A stretch of 16,719 nt of DNA from contig DAISWG010000069.1 in NCBI GenBank assembly GCA_036826475.1, forward strand, positions 1-16,719, in the 5' to 3' direction. Source of the DNA: Miltoncostaea sp036826475. Its GTDB lineage: Bacteria; Actinomycetota; Thermoleophilia; Miltoncostaeales; Miltoncostaeaceae. Below are positions 1 to 5,907 of the stretch, one piece after another. How positions within the stretch are numbered: the first letter of the stretch is position 1; each line of letters starts with the position of its first letter. The notes beneath the pieces were generated by a model that ran no database searches, was not told the origin of the DNA, and saw only the letters and a list, made by a program, of their open reading frames with translations. The translations under genes were made by a program, and so were the position numbers.

Positions 1-850
1 GCCGTTGGGAGTCGACGACACCGTCCAGATGTTCCAGTCGGCGTTGTTTCGGAAGCTCGCGAACGCGAGGCGTCTTCCGTCGGGAGACCATGCGGGGTCC
101 TTGGCCCCCTTGGCGTCGAAGGTGTGGCGCTGGAGACCGGCCTCCGGCGCGGCGCCGGCGGAGGAGACCGAATAGATGTCGGTGATGCCGCCGCGCAGGC
201 TGTCGAACGCGACGCGCGAGCCGTCCGGCGACCAGGACGGGGCGTCGTCCGCGCCGGGATCCGACGTGAGCTGGCGGATGTCCTTCTCCGTACCTGTGGG
301 GTCGAGGCGGTAGATGTCTCCGCTGCCGCTACGGGAACTGGAGAACGCGATTNNNNNNNNNNGAGCCGTCCGGCGACCAGTCGGGGTTCGTCTCGGCGAA
401 CGCGCCGTTCAGCGTCAGCTGGCGGAGATCAGACCCATCCAGATTCGCCGACCAGATGTCGAAGTTGCCCACGCGGTCCGAGGACCAGGCCAGGCGCGTC
501 CCGTCGGGCGACCAGGTCGGCTGTTGGTCGGTCGAGGCGTCGACCGTGAAGCGCCGCTGGTTCGAGCCGTCGGCGTTCATGATGTAGATCTCGGCGTTGC
601 CGCCGTCGCGGCGGCTCGTGAACGCGATTCTGGTGCCGTCCGGCGACCACGCGGCGTCGCTGTTCTCCTCCGGCGTGTCCGTGAGCCGCGGCGACAGGTT
701 GGTGCCGGTCGCCGTCATCGTGAAGAGCTGGCCGGAGTTGACCTGCTCGAACGCGATCAGGCCGTTGATGCCGGGAGGCGTCGCGGAGGCCGTCGCGGCG
801 GTCGCGGCGAGGATGGCGAGGCACGCCGCGCCCGCGAGCGCCCCCCTCAC
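1..850 (-). CDS. Secreted TolB/PD40-like β-propeller protein (3' end off the window, assembly gap inside)
   Basis: The N-terminus is a Sec signal peptide: MRG, a hydrophobic core (LAGAACLAILAATAATA) and a likely cut near ASA/TPP. The rest is a TolB-like propeller. Five blades show the WSPDG-x-R-x-A-F pattern (DAAWSPDGTRIAF, QPTWSPDGTRLAW, NPDWSPDG broken by the gap, APSWSPDGSRVAF, DPAWSPDGRRLAF), with the protein continuing past the left edge. The GTG at 850 overlaps the hydrolase TGA (GTGA), so it belongs to the operon. Such propellers usually bind proteins or ligands outside the membrane; the partner is unknown. The Pro-linked propeller of the membrane protein at 7584-10526 has similar blades. 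The 10-N run at 353-362 puts the two sides out of frame, but the protein resumes correctly on the far side, so I treat this as one gene with a sequencing gap and not a pseudogene. Confidence 0.85.
353..362. other. Assembly gap (10 Ns) of placeholder length
   Basis: Ten Ns interrupt the propeller gene. Read literally, they shift the frame and give a stop soon after (CCCGTAG). The blade consensus SPDG-S-R-I-A-F is restored if only three bases are missing (codons TCN NNA ATC), so the N count is almost surely a fixed placeholder. Confidence 0.85.
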
Positions 851-3800
851 CTCGCCGCACCCCCGGCGCGCAGCAGCTCCCGCGCCTGCTCGAGCCGCCC
901 CTGATAGCGGCCGCGGTACTGCTCGGCGGGCCGCTCGACGTCGGCGATCCACTCGCCGTACCCGTTGGGGTCGGTGCCGAAGCTGGACAGACCGTCTGCG
1001 AGGCGCCGCTCCTTGATGGCCGACGCCTGGTCGATGAACCACTTCATCTGCAGCTCCGGGTCGTCGGGGTAGCCGGCGTAGTCGCCCTGGTTCCAGACGC
1101 TGACCCGCATCTGGAAGAAGCCGAGGGAGTCGGCGTGACCGTGATCGAGGTTGCTGAGGCCACTCTCCACCAGCGCCGCCATGACGGGCAACTCGGGCGG
1201 GAGGTCCGCCTGCCGGGCCATCCCGGCCATCCACGCGGCGACCTGCTCCTTCGGCGCGCCGTCGCCGGGGTAGGGGATCGGCGCGCCCGCCACGGCGGCC
1301 GCGTCCAGGCCGTCCGCCGCGGGCGCGACGCCGGCCGGCTGGGCCTGCGACGGGTCGACCGGGATCGCCGGCTGGGCTGGCTGGGCCGGCTGGAGGGGCT
1401 GCTGGGCGGGGTCGGGGGCGGCCGGCAGGACCCGGGCGGTGTTGGGGCGGGCGATCCTGCCGTCGTCCTCGTGGACGGCGCCGAAGACGGCGCTGGCGCG
1501 GCCCTCGCTGCGCGGCGCCGGCGGCTCGGCGGGGGCGGCCGGCGGGGCCGGGGCGGCGGCCGCGGGCGTGTCCGGAGCCACGGCGGCGACCGGGGTCGCG
1601 GCGGCCGGCGGCGGGCCGGGGACGGCGGGCATGGCGACGGCCTGCTCGCCGGCGGGCGCCAGGCGGACCAGGCCGGCGTAGCCGTCGGGGCCGTAGCTGC
1701 GGGCGGCGACCTTGTCGCCGGCGTTGCCCTCGATGGTCTCGATCGAGCCGTCGGGTTTGACGCCGCTGACGATGCCGACGTGGTCGAGGACGCCGTCCCG
1801 CTGCCAGTCGAAGACGACGAGGTCGCCGATCTCGGGTTTGCCGGCGCCGTTGGGGATGTAGCGGTCGGTCTGCTCCGCCCAGTTCTTGAGCGTCGGCACG
1901 TAGCCGATGCCGGAGCCGTTGGGGCCGACGGGGACGCCTGCCTTGGCGGCGACCCAGGAGGTGAAATAGGAGCACCAGGGCCCCACGCCGGCGCCTTCGG
2001 TGGCGGTGCGGTACTCGGCGATGCGGGGGGCGTCGTTGGTGGAGGTCTCGGCGACGCCGCGGTCGAGCTCGGCCTTGGCGATCGCCACGATGCTCGCCCC
2101 CTTCCCGCCGCCGCCCCCGGCCGCGAGCGGGTCGGCGAGGGCGCCGGGGGTCGCGGCGGCGGGGTCCTGGGCCACCGGCGACGGCTGCCCGGGCTGCTCC
2201 ACCGGAGCGGCCGGCGCGGATGGCTCGGCCGGGGCCACCGGCAGGACACGGGCGGTGTTGGGGTGGGCGATCCTGCCGTCGTCCTCGTGGACGGCGCCGA
2301 AGACGGCGCTGGCGCGGCCCTCGCTGCGCGGCGCGGCGGGCTCCGGCGCGCGCGCCGCGGCCGCCGCGACGGGCTGGACCGGTGCCGCGGGGGTCGCGGC
2401 GGCCGGCGCGGCGGCCACCTGCACGGGCGCGGCCTGGACCGGCGCGGCCTGGACCGGCGCCGCCACGGCGGGCGGGGCCGGCGCCTGGTCGCCGGGCTTG
2501 GCGAGGCGCACCAGGCCGGCGTAGCCGTCGGCGGCGTGTGTGCGGGCGGCGACGCGGTCGCCGCTGTTGCCCTCGATCGTCTCGATCGATCCGTCGGGAT
2601 TGACCTTGCTGACGATGCCGACGTGGTCGAGGACGCCGTCCCGCTGCCAGTCGAAGACGACGAGGTCGCCGATCTCGGGTTTGCCGGCGCCGTTGGGGAT
2701 GTAGCGGTCGGTCTGCTCCGCCCAGTTCTTGAGCGTCGGCACGTAGCCGATGCCGGAGCCGTTGGGGCCGACGGGGACGCCTGCCTTGGCGGCGACCCAG
2801 GAGGTGAAATAGGAGCACCAGGGCCCCACGCCGGCGCCTTCGGTGGCGGTGCGGTACTCGGCGATGCGGGGGGCGTCGTTGGTGGAGGTCTCGGCGACGC
2901 CGCGGTCGAGCTCGGCCTTGGCGATCGCCACGATGTTCGCCCCCGTGCCGCCCGGCGCCGCGGCCTGGAGCGGATCGGCGAGGGCGGCCGGCGTGGCGCC
3001 CGGCTGCTGGTCGGCGGCCTGGGGGGCGGCGGCCTGCGGGTCGCCGGGCCGGAGGGGCTCCCGGGTGGGGTCGGGGGCGGCCGGCAGGACCCGGGCGGTG
3101 TTGGGGCGGGCGATCCTGCCGTCGTCCTCGTGGACGGCGCCGAAGACGGCGCTGGCGCGGCCCTCGCTGCGCGGCGCCGCCGGCTCGGCCGGGGGGGCCG
3201 GGACGGCCGGCTGGGCGGGCACGGCCGGCGCGGCGACCACAGGCTCGACCGGCGCCGCGACCGGCGCCGCGACCGGCGCGGCGACCGGCGCCGGGATCTG
3301 GGAGGGGTCGGGCGCGCCGGAGGGCGTGATGGCGACGGACCCGTCCGGGTTCCCCCCGAGCTCGCCGTAGAGCAGCCGCACGTTGCGCAGCCAGTTCACG
3401 TTCAGCCCCGTGGGATCGTTCGCCGCGCCCACGGGGCAGTAGCGCTTCTGGATCTCGTCGATCGTGTCGAGGCCGTCGTCGATGTAGCCCGTGCGCAGGC
3501 CCTTGGCGACGGTCGCGATGTTGTCGTCCCAGGTGGCGAACGGGCGGTTGACCCCCCAGCCGAACGCGTTCTTGATGCCGATCGCGCCGGGGTCGGAGCC
3601 GAGCGAGGTCTCCGCGCGGGCGATCGCCGCGAGCAGGCGCGGGTCGACGCCGTTCGCCTTGCCCTCGCGGACGAACACCGCGCCGTAGCCGTTGAGCGGG
3701 GCGCCGGGGTTCTTGCGCGCCATCCACGCGTCGATCTGCGAGGCGAGCTGCGCGTCGCTCGCCGGGAGGGGGACCGCCTCGGCGGCCGCCGCGGCGCCCG

Positions 3801-5907
3801 GTGCGGCGGAGGGCTGCACCGGCGCGGACCGGGGCTGCGCGACGGGGGCCGCCTGGGCGGCCGCGGGGCGGCTCGGCAGGTCGTCGGCGCGGAACGACAC
3901 CTCGATGCGGTTGCGCAACGTCGGCTCGGTGAAGAAGCCGGCGCCCCGGATGCGCCACGGGGTCCCGACATCCGACGCCCGTGAGGCGGGGTCGAGCCCG
4001 GCGAGCTCCTGAGCCAGGTCGCGCGCGTCGACGTTCGTCGGGCTGACCGGGCGGCCGTTGACGCTGCCGATGACCAGCCGGCTCACCCCGTCGCGCGTCT
4101 CGACCGTGGTGAGCCCGACCTCGTAGCGGGCCGCGAGGCGCGAGAGCATCGGCACCGCGCGCGGGTCGAGGTCGCGCGAGGCCAGCTCGTCGCGCACGGC
4201 CGGGATCGCCACGATCCGCCGCTCGTCGAGGGCGACCGGGGATGCGCCGGGCGGCGCCCCGTTCCCGTACAGCGCCTTGAGGTGCGGGAGGGGGTCCTCC
4301 ATGTTGCCGATGTTGTAGCCGCCGCCGAGGGTCTTCCAGACCTCGATGTGGGTGTGCTCCGGGCCGTCCGTCCACGGGCTGACCTTCGCGATCTCGCTGC
4401 CGGCGGCGACCGTCTGCCCCACGCTCACCGACCCCGGCGTGACGTGGCGGAACACCCACACCTTGCCGTCCGCGCCCTGCACCTTCACCGTGCCGCCGAA
4501 GATCTGCCCGGACGTCCCGCGCGACGCGCGCACCTCGACGACCTTCCCCGCGATCGGGGACCGGATCGGCGCGTTCTCCTTCGCGAAGAAGTCGTAGCCG
4601 GCGTGCATGTTGCCGTTCGGCCCGGGCGCGCCCTCGGCGTCGGGCACCAGGAACTCGGAGCCGTGCAGTTTCCCGCCGGCGTTGGTGTTGGTCATCAGCG
4701 CCGGGTCGATGGGCGCCGCGGACGGCGCGCCCGCGGCCGTCGGCGCGGGGAGGGCCTCGGCAACCGCGGCGGCGGGGGACGCGGGGGCGGCGGGCACCGG
4801 CGGGGCGGCCGGGACGACGGGGGCCGGCGCCCCCTGCGGGGCGGGCGCGGCCGGGGCGCCGGCCCCATTGGGGACCGCCCGGAACACGGCGCTGGCGCGC
4901 CCCGCGGATCCCACCGGGGCGGGCGTGGCCGGGGCGCCGTCCGCCGGGCCGGCGGCGACGCCCGCGCCGCCGCCCCCCTGCGGCAGCTCCACCTCGATCC
5001 GGTCCTTCAGGGCGTCGTCGGCCACGAATCCCTCGCCGGCGATCCGCCAGGGGGTCGCCACCCGGCTCGGCCGGGACGCGGGGTCGAGGGTGGACAGCTC
5101 GTGCGCCAGGTCCCGTGCCGCGACGTTGGTGGGGCTGACCGGGGCGCCGTTGACGCTGGTGATGACGACCCGGTCGAGGCCGCCCCCCGACGCGATGGAC
5201 GACACCCCGATGTCGTAGCGGGATGCCAGCGGCGCGAGCGCCGGGACCGCGTGGGCGTCGACCGGGGCCGCCGGGGCGGGGGCCGGCGGGGACGCGACCG
5301 CCAGGGGCTGGGGCTCCGGTGCGGGCGCCACCGGCGGCGCGGCCACGGGCGGCGCCGCCTCGTCGGGCGCGGCCACGGCCGGGGGCGGCGCCCCCGGCGC
5401 GGCGGCGTGCTCGGCGATGCACGTGGGGCACAGGCCCATTCCCACGGGGCCGGGCTCGCCGCACGACGCGCACTTCGTGATCGCCGGCGGCGCCTGCGGG
5501 TCGCGCAGCAGGCACAACGGGCAGGGGGGCGCGTCGCCGCCCTGCGGTACCCCCGCGTCGTGGATCGCGGGCATCGCCCGCGACAGCGCGTTGGCCGCCG
5601 AGAACCGGTCGGCGCCGATCGGGCCCGCGCCGCCGCCCCCGTCCGCGCGCACATGCTCGACGAGCTGGGCCACCCCGACGCCCTCGGCGGCCGCCGCCAG
5701 CAGCACCCCGGCGAGGCTCGACCGCGATTCGCGCACCTCGAGCGTCTGGAACGCCCGGGCGGCCTCCCGCTCGAGCTCGTCGGCGACGTCGTCCAGGCCG
5801 ATGCGCCGGCAGGTCGCGACCGGGGCGCGGCGGAACTCCGCCCGGAAGGCGTCGTCGGTCAGGATCCGCGCCAGCAGATCGGCGGCGACGACGCTATCGA
5901 GCGGCAT
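847..5907 (-). CDS. Giant multi-domain peptidoglycan hydrolase (M23, lysozyme-like, CHAP x2, SLT), candidate eCIS cargo
   Basis: 1686 residues, no signal peptide or TM helix. Order: Cys-poor helical head (about 5-88); cysteine cluster resembling zinc ribbons (Cys 129, 132, 146, 149, 160, 163); degenerate M15-like domain (217-310); M23 peptidase (about 411-548) with His435, Asp439, His488, His518 and His520 all matching LytM positions; second M15-like copy (573-673); lysozyme/glucosaminidase-like domain (716-853, Glu766); CHAP 1 (988-1137; Cys1031, His1095, Asn1114); CHAP 2 (1269-1418; Cys1312, His1376, Asn1395); SLT transglycosylase (about 1550-1683; Glu1581, SLGFFQMR). Pro/Ala linkers carry a repeated 31-residue motif. 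It should cut both glycan strands and peptide stems. The ATG at 5907 has GAGGTGG upstream. The zinc-free M15 reading and cargo role are inferences; the enzyme domains are clear. The stop overlaps the next GTG (GTGA). Confidence 0.9.
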   Translation of the reverse strand: MPLDSVVAADLLARILTDDAFRAEFRRAPVATCRRIGLDDVADELEREAARAFQTLEVRESRSSLAGVLLAAAAEGVGVAQLVEHVRADGGGGAGPIGADRFSAANALSRAMPAIHDAGVPQGGDAPPCPLCLLRDPQAPPAITKCASCGEPGPVGMGLCPTCIAEHAAAPGAPPPAVAAPDEAAPPVAAPPVAPAPEPQPLAVASPPAPAPAAPVDAHAVPALAPLASRYDIGVSSIASGGGLDRVVITSVNGAPVSPTNVAARDLAHELSTLDPASRPSRVATPWRIAGEGFVADDALKDRIEVELPQGGGGAGVAAGPADGAPATPAPVGSAGRASAVFRAVPNGAGAPAAPAPQGAPAPVVPAAPPVPAAPASPAAAVAEALPAPTAAGAPSAAPIDPALMTNTNAGGKLHGSEFLVPDAEGAPGPNGNMHAGYDFFAKENAPIRSPIAGKVVEVRASRGTSGQIFGGTVKVQGADGKVWVFRHVTPGSVSVGQTVAAGSEIAKVSPWTDGPEHTHIEVWKTLGGGYNIGNMEDPLPHLKALYGNGAPPGASPVALDERRIVAIPAVRDELASRDLDPRAVPMLSRLAARYEVGLTTVETRDGVSRLVIGSVNGRPVSPTNVDARDLAQELAGLDPASRASDVGTPWRIRGAGFFTEPTLRNRIEVSFRADDLPSRPAAAQAAPVAQPRSAPVQPSAAPGAAAAAEAVPLPASDAQLASQIDAWMARKNPGAPLNGYGAVFVREGKANGVDPRLLAAIARAETSLGSDPGAIGIKNAFGWGVNRPFATWDDNIATVAKGLRTGYIDDGLDTIDEIQKRYCPVGAANDPTGLNVNWLRNVRLLYGELGGNPDGSVAITPSGAPDPSQIPAPVAAPVAAPVAAPVEPVVAAPAVPAQPAVPAPPAEPAAPRSEGRASAVFGAVHEDDGRIARPNTARVLPAAPDPTREPLRPGDPQAAAPQAADQQPGATPAALADPLQAAAPGGTGANIVAIAKAELDRGVAETSTNDAPRIAEYRTATEGAGVGPWCSYFTSWVAAKAGVPVGPNGSGIGYVPTLKNWAEQTDRYIPNGAGKPEIGDLVVFDWQRDGVLDHVGIVSKVNPDGSIETIEGNSGDRVAARTHAADGYAGLVRLAKPGDQAPAPPAVAAPVQAAPVQAAPVQVAAAPAAATPAAPVQPVAAAAARAPEPAAPRSEGRASAVFGAVHEDDGRIAHPNTARVLPVAPAEPSAPAAPVEQPGQPSPVAQDPAAATPGALADPLAAGGGGGKGASIVAIAKAELDRGVAETSTNDAPRIAEYRTATEGAGVGPWCSYFTSWVAAKAGVPVGPNGSGIGYVPTLKNWAEQTDRYIPNGAGKPEIGDLVVFDWQRDGVLDHVGIVSGVKPDGSIETIEGNAGDKVAARSYGPDGYAGLVRLAPAGEQAVAMPAVPGPPPAAATPVAAVAPDTPAAAAPAPPAAPAEPPAPRSEGRASAVFGAVHEDDGRIARPNTARVLPAAPDPAQQPLQPAQPAQPAIPVDPSQAQPAGVAPAADGLDAAAVAGAPIPYPGDGAPKEQVAAWMAGMARQADLPPELPVMAALVESGLSNLDHGHADSLGFFQMRVSVWNQGDYAGYPDDPELQMKWFIDQASAIKERRLADGLSSFGTDPNGYGEWIADVERPAEQYRGRYQGRLEQARELLRAGGAAR
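1423..1515 (-). repeat. 31-residue linker motif, copy C (hydrolase residues 1465-1495)
   Basis: Copy before the SLT transglycosylase domain, 816 bases from copy B. The protein sequence is identical to copy A, and the DNA appears identical over this span and a little beyond on both sides. Confidence 0.85.
1765..2092 (-). repeat. 328-base perfect direct repeat, copy 2 (CHAP 2 core)
   Basis: Second copy of the perfect repeat, 843 bases (281 codons) away from the first, in the same frame. The two full domains differ only near their ends (for example KVNPDG against GVKPDG, and the stretch after EGN). Confidence 0.9.
2239..2331 (-). repeat. 31-residue linker motif, copy B (hydrolase residues 1193-1223)
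   Basis: Copy before CHAP 2, exactly 843 bases from copy A, the same offset as between the two CHAP domains. One residue differs (His for Arg in IAHPNTARVLP). It shows that motif, linker and CHAP were duplicated as one unit. Confidence 0.85.
2608..2935 (-). repeat. 328-base perfect direct repeat, copy 1 (CHAP 1 core)
   Basis: Reading both copies base by base, 2608-2935 matches 1765-2092 with no difference found; mismatches begin at 2607 and 2936. It encodes the CHAP core with the catalytic Cys and His. Lack of even synonymous changes means recent duplication or ongoing gene conversion. Confidence 0.9.
3082..3174 (-). repeat. 31-residue linker motif, copy A (hydrolase residues 912-942)
   Basis: First full copy of a motif beginning PRSEGRASAVFGAVHEDDGR and ending IARPNTARVLP, just before CHAP 1's linker. 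Other full copies lie at 2239-2331 and 1423-1515, and a shortened version (GRASAVFRAV) at 4873-4902. Copy A and the copy at 1423-1515 appear identical in DNA. It differs from the surrounding Pro/Ala linker in having charged and aromatic residues, so it is a conserved element, not filler. Confidence 0.85.
3889..4191 (-). repeat. Degenerate M15-like domain, copy 2 (hydrolase residues 573-673)
   Basis: Second copy of the domain at 4978-5259, placed after the M23 peptidase so that the two copies flank it. The putative metal site reads LRNRIE, the same ligand losses (His to Leu, His to Arg, His to Glu) as in copy 1. The preceding FFTEP segment matches the FTD turn common in active relatives, supporting the alignment. 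Confidence 0.6.
4978..5259 (-). repeat. Degenerate M15-like domain, copy 1 (hydrolase residues 217-310)
   Basis: A 94-residue domain that recurs at 3889-4191. Shared core: SVNGxPVSPTNVxARDLAxEL, LDPASRxSxVxTPWRI, then RIEV. It resembles the zinc D-Ala-D-Ala peptidase-like domain known from actinobacterial secreted proteins, but where those carry an HxxHIH zinc motif this copy reads LKDRIE. The copies differ at many positions, so this is an old duplication, unlike the CHAP pair. The similarity to M15 is from memory of the family and is moderate. Confidence 0.6.

Noticed and set aside
353..362. Propeller gene as a pseudogene
   Set aside because: The stop arises only if ten Ns are taken literally; the protein consensus resumes perfectly on the other side.
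1765..2935. Direct repeats as a mobile element or CRISPR
   Set aside because: The repeats are in-frame CHAP codons within a single gene, with no inverted ends, transposase or short regular spacers.
1135..3984. Long plus-strand open frame opposite the hydrolase gene
   Set aside because: It is a high-GC shadow: composition is Gly/Arg/Asp/Val-rich low complexity, it lies entirely antisense to a gene with clear domains, and it shows no family features. The same holds for plus-strand frames at 4282-6042, 5417-7642, 6741-10646, 10666-13119 and 13276-15201.
851..5515. Continuous minus-strand frame joined to the propeller gene
   Set aside because: The frame stays open far upstream of 850, but that part is Arg/Gly/Pro-rich shadow of the hydrolase. 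Only the part from 850 downstream reads as a real protein with a signal peptide.
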